Shown here: positions 43,844-50,814 of the stretch, one piece after another
Layout: each line of letters opens with the position of its first letter
Numbering within the stretch: position 1 is the stretch's first letter
Notes under the pieces: generated by a model
Databases searched by the model: none
What the model saw: the letters and a program-made list of their open reading frames with translations, nothing else
Told to the model about the DNA's origin: nothing
Assembly: GCA_026004675.1 (NCBI GenBank)
Contig: BPJP01000001.1
Span: 496,001 to 560,000 of the forward strand
DNA: 64,000 nucleotides
Origin: Gemmatales bacterium
Lineage (GTDB): Bacteria; Planctomycetota; Planctomycetia; Gemmatales; Gemmataceae
Direction of reading: 5' to 3'
Translations under genes and position numbers: made by a program

Positions 43844-45331
43844 ATGGGAACGATGAGTTTCCTACTCCCGGCAGATATCGCCTCCGACAGGGTCCAGGAG
43901 CTGGAACGAGCTTGCGTGTCGGGTGGTCCCGATAACATGCCTTGGGCCACGGGCGTTCGCATCGAAGACGATCGCCTCATTCTCACACGCGACGTCGAAG
44001 AAAGCGGCTGCCTGGTCGCACCTTGGGAGGTAGACGGTGCCGGTCGGTTGATGGGTTCGAGCGGTACCTTGATCGAACGTTCCTCTCCCTACCTGTTGCA
44101 ACTCGAATTGGCTCGAGGCAAGGTGAATCAGCTTCGTTGTCAGGCGGCAGAATGGGAGCATGGCGGCCTGGTCGTTCCCGCGGAACTGGCCAGGCAGATT
44201 CGCGAGGCCAGCTTGCAATTCAGCCGAGCCGTGGCTTGTGCGCCGGAACCGGACGCAGACGCACAAGCGCTGCAAGCACTGGCGCTGAGCTATCGAGCCT
44301 CTGAGGCGTTGGTACAACAATACATCGAACAGATGTTCGCGGCCCGCCATCATCGGCAGCCTCAACTCGATACCGCCTTGTCTTGCCGACTCGGGGCCGG
44401 CGACGCGAACGACGTGCCAGACAACTACTGCCATTCTTTTAACCACGCCGCCATTACTTTTAGCTGGAGAGAAATCGAACCCGAACAAGGTGAACACCAC
44501 TGGGAACCTTTTGATCGTTTGCTCGACTGGGCGAAGGAAAACAAACTCAACGTTTCCGGCGGCCCCCTCATCGACTTCTCGACCGGCGGTCTGCCGGAAT
44601 GGGTCTTGGAATGGCACGACGACCTTGCCAGCCTGGCAATCTTCATGTGCGACTTCGTCCGTGCCGTGATCCATCGTTACAAAGACCGAGTTCGCGTTTG
44701 GCAAATCTCGCACGGCACGAATTGCCCTCGGCAGGTCCACCTGAGCGAAGATGAAATGCTCTGGCTCACGGTGCAACTGGCCGAATCGGCGCGCCAGGTC
44801 GATCCCAATTACGCTCTTGTCGTCGGCTTGAACCAGCCGTGGGGCGAATACATGGCCGCCGAAGACCGCACCCATTCCCCTCTGATTTTCGCCGACACGC
44901 TGATCCGCGCCGGACTCAACGTCGCTGGTATCGACCTCGAATTGGTGATGGGCATTGCTCCTGACGGCAGCTATTGCCGTGATCTGCTCGACACCTCCAG
45001 GTTGATCGACCTCTATACCATGCTCAACATCCCACTCCGCGTCACGCTCGGTTTCCCGTCCGCAGTCGACGCCGACTCGAACGCCGCCGAAGGATTGACG
45101 GTCTCATTAGGCCGCTGGCGAGGCGACTTCAGCCTGCAAACCCAGAGCGATTGGACCGCACTCTTCGCCTCCCTTTGCCTGTGCAAACCTATCGTTCGAG
45201 GCGTCCAATGGACCCACCTTTCCGATGCTAAATCGCATCTCTTTCCTCATTGCGGCCTGATCGATCACGAGGGAAACGTCAAACCAGCCTTCGATCGCCT
45301 TAAGGAATTACGCCAAAAGCACCTCCGTTAA
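43844..45331 (+). CDS. GH10 (endo-xylanase)-like TIM barrel lacking catalytic glutamates
   Basis: About 495 residues from ATG 43844 (MGTMSFLLPADIAS); a longer start at 43775 adds unlikely residues. A TATAAT lies at 43792-43797. Residues about 60-170 form a beta/helical N-terminal part. The barrel resembles glycoside hydrolase 10: NHAAITFSWREIEPEQGEHHWEPFDRL (N-terminal barrel and W-E-x-x), then W-A-K-E-N-K-L. In GH10 the acid/base motif is W-D-V-V-N-E; here the same place reads V-W-Q-I-S-H-G-T, without Glu. The nucleophile motif T-E-L-D is T-L-G-F here. So it is unlikely to cleave xylan by the standard mechanism and may instead bind a polysaccharide or act as a scaffold. It shows no signal peptide from this start, which is odd for a polysaccharide-active protein. 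Confidence 0.8.
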   Translation: MGTMSFLLPADIASDRVQELERACVSGGPDNMPWATGVRIEDDRLILTRDVEESGCLVAPWEVDGAGRLMGSSGTLIERSSPYLLQLELARGKVNQLRCQAAEWEHGGLVVPAELARQIREASLQFSRAVACAPEPDADAQALQALALSYRASEALVQQYIEQMFAARHHRQPQLDTALSCRLGAGDANDVPDNYCHSFNHAAITFSWREIEPEQGEHHWEPFDRLLDWAKENKLNVSGGPLIDFSTGGLPEWVLEWHDDLASLAIFMCDFVRAVIHRYKDRVRVWQISHGTNCPRQVHLSEDEMLWLTVQLAESARQVDPNYALVVGLNQPWGEYMAAEDRTHSPLIFADTLIRAGLNVAGIDLELVMGIAPDGSYCRDLLDTSRLIDLYTMLNIPLRVTLGFPSAVDADSNAAEGLTVSLGRWRGDFSLQTQSDWTALFASLCLCKPIVRGVQWTHLSDAKSHLFPHCGLIDHEGNVKPAFDRLKELRQKHLR

Positions 45332-45720
45332 CCGTAGCCGGTCGCGCTCTCGCCAGATCAATCGCCGAAAACACCGTTAGTTGACGGTCCGCTCGTCACG
45401 CTGACGCCGTGACGCTCGCTGGAAACACCGTCAGTTGACGGTCCCCTCGTCACGCTGACGGCGTGACGCTCGCTGAAAACACCGTCAGTTGACGGTCCCC
45501 TCGTCACGCTGACGGCGTGACGCTCGCTGGAAACACCGTTAGTTGACGGTGACGGCGGACGAGGTAGACAGAGAAAATAGATAACTTTGTTCGCTTTGCT
45601 CGCCATCGCGCACTAGGGCGCACCAGGCAGCCCTTTCTGTCGTTTCCAATTCCTGGCTAAGCCAGAAGCTGCGTTCCCTGCACGATGATCAACCATTGCC
45701 GATTGTCACGCTCCGATACA
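45332..45720. other. 389-bp intergenic region dominated by tandem repeat
   Basis: The stretch between the GH10-like and ATP-grasp genes contains the 54-bp tandem repeat at 45367-45550 and then about 170 bp with no visible gene. An open frame on the minus strand through the repeat exists only because 54 is a multiple of three, and it encodes a repetitive Ser/Thr/Val string. Confidence 0.6.
45367..45550. repeat. 54-bp palindromic tandem repeat, 3.4 copies
   Basis: Full units at 45367-45420, 45421-45474 and 45475-45528, with a partial fourth from 45529 to about 45550. Units differ by one to four bases. Each contains two palindromes: CCGTCA-GT-TGACGG (in units 2 and 3; CCGTTA in 1 and 4) and GTCACG-(7)-CGTGAC. 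The region lies just after the GH10-like gene. Confidence 0.85.
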
Positions 45721-46725
45721 ATGCCAGACATGAAGACCAGCTATCGCATCGGTTTGGTCACCTGCGCCGCGAAGAAACTTCGCGACTATTTTCCCACACT
45801 GACGGAGCCGGACGTCGTACCTCGGGAACCCCCTTTTACACCCGACGATCAATTGGTGGTCGACGCCTTGCGGCAGAGAGGCCATACTGTCCGCCCCGTC
45901 GTCTGGGGAACGACCGTGGAAAAGTTGGCGGAAGAGTTCGATTGCCTGGTTGTGCGATCGCCCTGGGACTACATGGACACTGTCGAACAGCGCCAGCGGT
46001 TCGCCGCCTGGCTTACGGCGTTGGACCGATGCGGCCTGTACGTCGAAAACCATCCGCGGTTGATGTCGTGGCTGATCGATAAACGGTACCTGCTGGATCT
46101 GGAGGCGGCGGGAGTGCCGATCGTGCCGACGGAATGGATTGCAGCCGGCGGCCATTTCGACGTAGCAGCAGAATTCGATGCCCGTGGACCGCTGGTGATA
46201 AAGCCGGCGCTGTCAGCAGCGGGTGTTGGGCTGGTGCACGTTCCCAGTCGCGAGGTTGCGTCGGGTCGCCAGCAGGAAATCCGTTCTCTTTGCCAGCGGG
46301 AGGCCTACCTGATACAAACGTTTTTGCCGGAAATCGAACGAGAAGGGGAATGGTCGCTGGTATATATTGGCGGGGACTACAGTCACGCGGCCCACAAGAT
46401 GCCTGGCACGGGGAGCATTCTGGTGCATGCGGAACAAGGAGGCTCGTTGCGCTTCGCCGAGCCGCCGGTCGAAGTGAAGAAGCTCGCCGATCAGGTCATC
46501 AGATGCTTGCCTGCCGCCTATCGACAGCGGCACAAAGAAGGGGATGAAGCGGTGCGTGTCCCGCCTTTGTATCTGCGGATCGATGTCATCCCCACGGCGA
46601 CAGGTTGTGTGGTGTCAGAGTGCGAAGGGGTCGAGCCGGAATTGTTTTTCCGGGCGCGACGTGGGAGTGAAGTTCTGTTTTGTCGGCATTTGCAAGACAG
46701 GCTTGCGTCTTGTGCCGACTCATGA
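45721..46725 (+). CDS. ATP-grasp domain protein
   Basis: About 334 residues from ATG 45721 (MPDMKTSYRIGLVTCA) or from the ATG at 45730; the longest reading (45685) has an unlikely N-terminus. The N-terminal domain (DALRQRGHTVRPVVWG, DCLVVRSPWDYM) is followed by an ATP-grasp core: LIDKRYLLDLEAAGVPIVPTEW, GPLVIKPALSAAGVGL (phosphate-binding Lys), EAYLIQTFLPEIEREGEWSLVYIGG with the acidic residues, and PPLYLRIDVIPTATGCVVSECEG with metal-ligating Asp/Glu. ATP-grasp enzymes join a carboxylate to an amine or similar group, using ATP. This particular type is of unknown substrate, with some likeness to cycloserine-pathway DcsG-type proteins. It lies 12 bp before the MetE-like gene and is surely co-transcribed with it. 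Confidence 0.85.
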   Translation: MPDMKTSYRIGLVTCAAKKLRDYFPTLTEPDVVPREPPFTPDDQLVVDALRQRGHTVRPVVWGTTVEKLAEEFDCLVVRSPWDYMDTVEQRQRFAAWLTALDRCGLYVENHPRLMSWLIDKRYLLDLEAAGVPIVPTEWIAAGGHFDVAAEFDARGPLVIKPALSAAGVGLVHVPSREVASGRQQEIRSLCQREAYLIQTFLPEIEREGEWSLVYIGGDYSHAAHKMPGTGSILVHAEQGGSLRFAEPPVEVKKLADQVIRCLPAAYRQRHKEGDEAVRVPPLYLRIDVIPTATGCVVSECEGVEPELFFRARRGSEVLFCRHLQDRLASCADS

Positions 46726-46737
46726 TCGGATGCCCGT

Positions 46738-47772
46738 ATGAGTGAGTTACCTGTTCTGCCTGCCACCGTCATCGGGAGTTGGTCCTTTCCGGGTTGGTAC
46801 GCGAAGTTCTGTCAGGATGCGGCCCAGAGCCCGGAGTTGTTCGGTCCCGATGATCGCGAAGAAGCTCTCCGCGATGCCGTTCGGCTAGCGATTGACGATC
46901 AGCTTCGAGCGGGAGCTGATTTGATTACCGATGGCGAAATGCAACGTGTCGATTTCAATCTCGGCTTCTACGATTATTTGCAGGGGATCGAACCGTTGCC
47001 TCAACGAAGGCGCTGGGGCGCACCGGCGCATGACCAACGCAGCAAATATCGGTGTGTTGCGCCGCTGCACGCACCCAATGGCCTGGGGTTGGCTGAGGAG
47101 TTGGCTCGCCTGCGCTCGATTACCAGTGCTCCGATCAAAATGCCGATTCCCGGTCCGTTCACTCTTGCCGGTTGCCTGCAAGGGGGCGACGTGTACCGGG
47201 ATCGCCGGGAGATCACCGAAGCGCTCATTCCGATTGTCAACCACGAGATGAAAAACCTCGTCGCATTGGGTGTGGATTTCATCCAGATGGACGAGCCTAG
47301 CTTCGCCTGCCATCCAGACGACCCCGAACCGTTCCTGGACATCATTTCCCGCACGGTGGCAGGGGTTCGCGCGAAGATCAGCATGCACATGTGCTTTGGC
47401 AATTTTCGGGGACGGGCGGTCGGGCAGCGCAGCTATCGCCCGCTGTTCCCGCACCTGGCGCAAGCGCCCGTGCAGCAGCTGGCGTTGGAGTTCGCCAGCC
47501 GGGAAATGGCCGAGATCGAGCTGGCGGCTGAGATCAAGGCGCCTATGGAATTGGCCGTCGGTCTCGTCGACGTGAAAAATACCTGGATCGAACCGGCTGA
47601 ACTTGTGGCGGATCGCTTGCGCACTGTGCTGCGCTACATCGAGCCGGAGAGGGTCCACGTCACCCCCGATTGTGGATTTTCGCAAACCGCCCGTTACATC
47701 GCCATTGGCAAGCTCACCAATATGGTCGAAGGGGTTCGAATGGTCCGGCGGGAACGAGGCTTAAGCGCCTGA
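46738..47772 (+). CDS. Stand-alone MetE C-terminal-domain-like methyltransferase
   Basis: A 344-residue barrel protein corresponding to the C-terminal catalytic half of cobalamin-independent methionine synthase (Met_synt_2). Features: TVIGSWSFPGWY, DLITDGEMQRVDF, PIKMPIPGPFTLAG, VDFIQMDEPSFACHP. The zinc ligands are all there: H and C in SMHMCFGN, E in LEFASREMAE and C in TPDCGF. MetE proper also needs an N-terminal barrel, absent here, so the methyl donor may be different, or a distinct thiol methyl transfer occurs. It is the second gene of an ATP-grasp/MetE-like pair. This gives a plausible amino-acid-thiol modification pathway, but substrate is not evident. Confidence 0.87.
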   Translation: MSELPVLPATVIGSWSFPGWYAKFCQDAAQSPELFGPDDREEALRDAVRLAIDDQLRAGADLITDGEMQRVDFNLGFYDYLQGIEPLPQRRRWGAPAHDQRSKYRCVAPLHAPNGLGLAEELARLRSITSAPIKMPIPGPFTLAGCLQGGDVYRDRREITEALIPIVNHEMKNLVALGVDFIQMDEPSFACHPDDPEPFLDIISRTVAGVRAKISMHMCFGNFRGRAVGQRSYRPLFPHLAQAPVQQLALEFASREMAEIELAAEIKAPMELAVGLVDVKNTWIEPAELVADRLRTVLRYIEPERVHVTPDCGFSQTARYIAIGKLTNMVEGVRMVRRERGLSA

Positions 47773-47779
47773 CGGCGAC

Positions 47780-47812
47780 AAAAAACCCGCCACTTCGCGA
47801 AAAGCAGCGGGT
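47780..47812 (-). terminator. Rho-independent terminator for the minus-strand lipoprotein gene
   Basis: On the minus strand ACCCGC and GCGGGT pair around a loop that itself can fold, and are followed directly by TTTTTT. It lies 30 bp past the end of the gene at 47842 and just after the convergent MetE-like gene. Confidence 0.8.
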
Positions 47813-47841
47813 CGCTGGTAGGCCTGTTGTCGGGTCATCCG

Positions 47842-48555
47842 TCAGTTGTCCTGGTTGGTTTGGATATACCAGTCGCCTTTATTTTTAACCATGTAGATTT
47901 TCAATGTCTTTGTCAGGCCGTTATACTTCACGTTCACCACCGCTTGGGCCGATTTTTCGATCACTTTGGAAGGATTTTCGTCGGGGATCTTCTTGTTTAT
48001 CAAACGAATCTCGGCGACTTTGATCTCTTCGGGCTTGGGATAGACTTTCTGCAGGTCCGGATCGAACCACATATCCTCGGTCAGTTCCTTCTGTTCCTCC
48101 TCGTTTTTGCCTTTGGCGAGGGTTTTCCACCACTTTTCGAGGAAAGCGGTAATCACTTTCTTCTCTTCAGCGTCAGAAACAGGTTTTTCCGTCTTGCTGC
48201 CGGATGTCGTCCCCTCATCGTCGTTCTTGCCGAGGTCTTTCGAATCTTTTTGCGGTGGTTCTGTTTTTTTCGTTCCGTCCTTGGCAGGGGCGCCGTCTTT
48301 CGTCCCATTCGCACCGCCGGTTTTCTCCGTCTTTTCGCCAGTTGTTTTTTCTGTGGTTGTTTTTTCTGCGGTTGTTTTTTTGCCGTCAGTCTTATCGGCT
48401 TCGGTTTTGTCGCTGGTGCCAGTTTTGCCTTGCTGATTCTGAGCCTGGCTCGTCTTTTGGGACGATTTCTTTTTCGTATCCGCGCAACCCGAATAGAAGA
48501 TCACCACAGAAATGGCGACCAAAGCGAACAGGCACCGTTGGCTAGCGGCGTACAT
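47842..48555 (-). CDS. Lipoprotein with long charged linker and small C-terminal domain
   Basis: A 237-residue protein. The signal ends Y-S-G-C with C24 as likely lipid anchor. Residues about 25-130 are very rich in Lys/Thr/Glu/Asp (TEKTTGEKTEK-type repeats), probably an extended spacer. The last 100 residues or so fold as a small alpha/beta domain: EKKVITAFLEKWWKTLAKGK, DMWFDPDLQKVYPKPEEIKV, VVNVKYNGLTKTLKIYMVK, ending DWYIQTNQ, which resembles DUF4878/NTF2-like lumazine-binding-type folds. Only uncharacterised planctomycete counterparts come to mind. Its operon neighbour rpsT lies 95 bp upstream, with its own promoter further upstream. Confidence 0.78.
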   Translation of the reverse strand: MYAASQRCLFALVAISVVIFYSGCADTKKKSSQKTSQAQNQQGKTGTSDKTEADKTDGKKTTAEKTTTEKTTGEKTEKTGGANGTKDGAPAKDGTKKTEPPQKDSKDLGKNDDEGTTSGSKTEKPVSDAEEKKVITAFLEKWWKTLAKGKNEEEQKELTEDMWFDPDLQKVYPKPEEIKVAEIRLINKKIPDENPSKVIEKSAQAVVNVKYNGLTKTLKIYMVKNKGDWYIQTNQDN

Positions 48556-48650
48556 ATCATTCCCTCCCGTTGCGAATCAGGCAGCGTGGTCAAAAAGGAG
48601 CAACCAACAAATCGGCCATGGACACAGAGGCGAATGGCCCAGACAAACCG

Positions 48651-48935
48651 TTATCCTTCTTCTTTCTTTGCGGCCAGTTTACGGTTGATGACCCGTGCCA
48701 GTTTGGATTTCTTGCGTGCCGCGGTATTGGGATGAAGGATGCGCCGAGCCGCTGCTTTGTCGAGCTTTTTCACAGCCAGACGAAATTCTTTCTGCACTTG
48801 CTCGGCTTCGCCCGTTTCCAGCGCGGCCAGCACTTTCTTGATCTGCGTCTTGATCGCTCGTTTGTTCGAGCGATTGTACAATCGACGTTTGACATTTTGG
48901 CGAAGTCGCTTCTTGGCGCTGCGCGTGTGGGGCAT
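48651..48935 (-). CDS. rpsT: 30S ribosomal protein S20
   Basis: A 94-residue, highly basic, helical protein with the S20 pattern: MPHTRSAKKRLRQNVKR at the start, N-R-S-N-K-R-A-I-K-T-Q-I-K-K-V in the middle and LDKAAARRILHPNTAARKKSKLA near the end. It binds the 16S rRNA 5' domain and h44. It is preceded by rpsR, 18 bp away on the same strand, so the two form an operon starting from the promoter at 49246-49274. Confidence 0.97.
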   Translation of the reverse strand: MPHTRSAKKRLRQNVKRRLYNRSNKRAIKTQIKKVLAALETGEAEQVQKEFRLAVKKLDKAAARRILHPNTAARKKSKLARVINRKLAAKKEEG

Positions 48936-48953
48936 TGTTCCTCCCGATCAACA

Positions 48954-49196
48954 CTATTCACCGACGTAAGGCATCAAACCCATAAATCGAGCACGCTTGA
49001 TGGCGTCCTTGACGGCACGCTGAAAGGCGGCACAGGTGCCGCTCCGTTTTCGACTAAAAAGTTTCCCCTGGTTCGTGCAAAGCTTCTTCAGCGTTTGCAC
49101 GTCCTTGTAGTCGACATACGCGGGCCGCGGACAGCCTTGCTTGGTGCAGAATCGACAACGGTTCTTCTGCCCTCGTCCCAGCTTCTTGCGAACCAT
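48954..49196 (-). CDS. rpsR: 30S ribosomal protein S18
   Basis: An 80-residue S18 protein. It has four cysteines of the zinc-ribbon form, C14 and C17 in CRFC and C22 in GCPRP plus C54 in GTCAAF, then AVKDAIKRARFMGLMPYV, the conserved rRNA-binding C-terminus. It binds 16S rRNA together with S6. Usually it sits with rpsF, ssb and rplI; here it is followed by rpsT instead. A GGGAG ribosome binding site precedes the ATG. Confidence 0.97.
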   Translation of the reverse strand: MVRKKLGRGQKNRCRFCTKQGCPRPAYVDYKDVQTLKKLCTNQGKLFSRKRSGTCAAFQRAVKDAIKRARFMGLMPYVGE

Positions 49197-49245
49197 AATC
49201 TTTGACGCTCCCTAGCCAGAAAAGTTCAATTTTCGGCAAATAATC

Positions 49246-49274
49246 AACCTAGCGATCCCCATGCCCGCTGTCAA
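49246..49274 (-). promoter_or_regulatory. Sigma-70-type promoter for rpsR-rpsT
   Basis: On the minus strand a perfect TTGACA (49269-49274) and TAGGTT (49246-49251) are separated by exactly 17 bp, about 50 bp upstream of the rpsR start codon. Confidence 0.75.
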
Positions 49275-49381
49275 CGGTCCCACACAGGAATCGATGAATC
49301 GCCCGGTCGAAGAAGCCCCCTGGTAGACGCCTGGCCAGTCGACCTCCGCTGGTCTTTTCCCGCTGGCCAATCTATTCGGAA

Positions 49382-50629
49382 ATGGGCCGGCCTTCTTCCA
49401 AGGTCGCCGACGCGCCGTTTACAATATGTCATGTGATCAAACAGCGCGACGAAAACCCGAACCAGTCTTCCCAGCACAGCCTCCCGAAAGCGGACGAGCC
49501 TCCCTGGTCGAATCCGCTGGCTGCCTACATCCACATTCCATTTTGCGCCCACCACTGCTGTTATTGCGATTTCGCTGTCACGGATCGACACGACCACCTG
49601 ATGGATACTTACCTCGACGCACTGGCCTGTGAAATAGCTCTTCTCGAAACACCCAGGCCGATGCAAACGATATTCATCGGCGGCGGAACGCCAACCCACT
49701 TGCAGCCAACGCAGCTGCAACGCCTGTTACAGGTGGTGCGGACCTGGTTGCCCCTGGAAGCCGGCGGCGAGTTCTCCGTCGAAGCGAATCCGCATGGCTT
49801 GACGGAGGCGAAAGTGGAAGTCCTGGTCCAAGGGGGCGTCAACCGCTTCAGCCTGGGAGTGCAATCGTTTCAACCCGCCAAATTGAAGACGCTCGAACGG
49901 GATCATCGTGCCGAGGATGTCGAGTGCGTGTTGGCTCTGCTCCGGCGATTCCCCGTTACGATTTCGCTGGATCTGATTTTCGGCGTCCCCGGCGAAACAG
50001 TGCACGACTGGCGGGACGACCTCCGGCAGGCATTGGCTCTGGGGCCTGATCACGTTTCGACATATGGTCTGACCTACGAAAAAGGAACGAGGCTATGGAA
50101 ACAGCGGCAGCGGCAACTCGTCCAGCCCGTCGACGAGGACATCGAGCTGGCGATGTACGAACTAGCAATGGATTTCCTGGCGGGAGCGGGTTTTGAGCAT
50201 TACGAGATATCCAATTATGCTTTGCCTGGCTGCCGATGCCGACACAACGAAGTTTATTGGGCCAACAACGCCTATTTCGGCTTCGGGATGGGAGCGGCTC
50301 GCTATGTGGCCGGGCGGCGCGAGGTCAATAGCCGCAGTCTCGACACTTACCTTCGCCGAGTCCTTGCCGGGCAACCAGCGACCTTCCAATCGGAAACTCT
50401 TTCGCCCGAAGAATCGGCGCGCGAAACGATGGCTCTGCAATTGCGCCGCAGCGATGGCATCGAGCGCCCGCAATTCAAGAAACGGACGGGCTTCGAACTG
50501 GATGCCATCGCGGGCAGCCAACTAGCACGTCAGGTTGAACGGGGACTCCTTCTCGACGATGGAACGCGTGTACGTCTCACCCGGCGAGGCAAATGCCTTG
50601 CCGATGCTGTCATCTGCGACCTGCTTTGA
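49382..50629 (+). CDS. hemW: Radical SAM heme chaperone HemW
   Basis: A 415-residue protein of the coproporphyrinogen III oxidase-like group. The radical SAM cluster motif C55-x3-C59-x2-C62 lies in IHIPFCAHHCCYCDF. The HemW/HemN-type second motif is TIFIGGGTPTHL, then SVEANPHGL, RFSLGVQSFQ and LDLIFGVPGET, with a C-terminal winged part (CRHNEVYWANNAYFGFGMGA). HemW members bind heme and hand it to respiratory enzymes, and lack the extra cysteine of true HemN. The N-terminus up to about residue 45 is unusual and may begin further downstream. It is divergent from rpsR. Confidence 0.93.
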   Translation: MGRPSSKVADAPFTICHVIKQRDENPNQSSQHSLPKADEPPWSNPLAAYIHIPFCAHHCCYCDFAVTDRHDHLMDTYLDALACEIALLETPRPMQTIFIGGGTPTHLQPTQLQRLLQVVRTWLPLEAGGEFSVEANPHGLTEAKVEVLVQGGVNRFSLGVQSFQPAKLKTLERDHRAEDVECVLALLRRFPVTISLDLIFGVPGETVHDWRDDLRQALALGPDHVSTYGLTYEKGTRLWKQRQRQLVQPVDEDIELAMYELAMDFLAGAGFEHYEISNYALPGCRCRHNEVYWANNAYFGFGMGAARYVAGRREVNSRSLDTYLRRVLAGQPATFQSETLSPEESARETMALQLRRSDGIERPQFKKRTGFELDAIAGSQLARQVERGLLLDDGTRVRLTRRGKCLADAVICDLL

Positions 50630-50814
50630 TGGCTCCGTGCAGCGGAAACATTTCGGTCGCTGTTCGAGACGGCAGGTGAAGGTTGGACATGTCGTCAGTG
50701 AACCACTATTCGTTAAGTCGGTGAGCGACTGCGACCGCCGGGAAAGGCGGAGAAGGCGTTGTTCGTGACCAACGCCGTTTCGGAGCGCTTCCAACGAAGC
50801 CAGGCTGGCAAGCC

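Noticed and set aside
43862..44875. Minus-strand open frame opposite the GH10-like gene
   Set aside because: No domain features and overlaps the much better plus-strand gene fully.
45367..45550. CRISPR array
   Set aside because: Units are contiguous with no variable spacers, and no cas genes are in the window.
45358..45606. Small repetitive ORF on the minus strand
   Set aside because: It exists only because the 54-bp repeat length is a multiple of three; no ribosome binding site.
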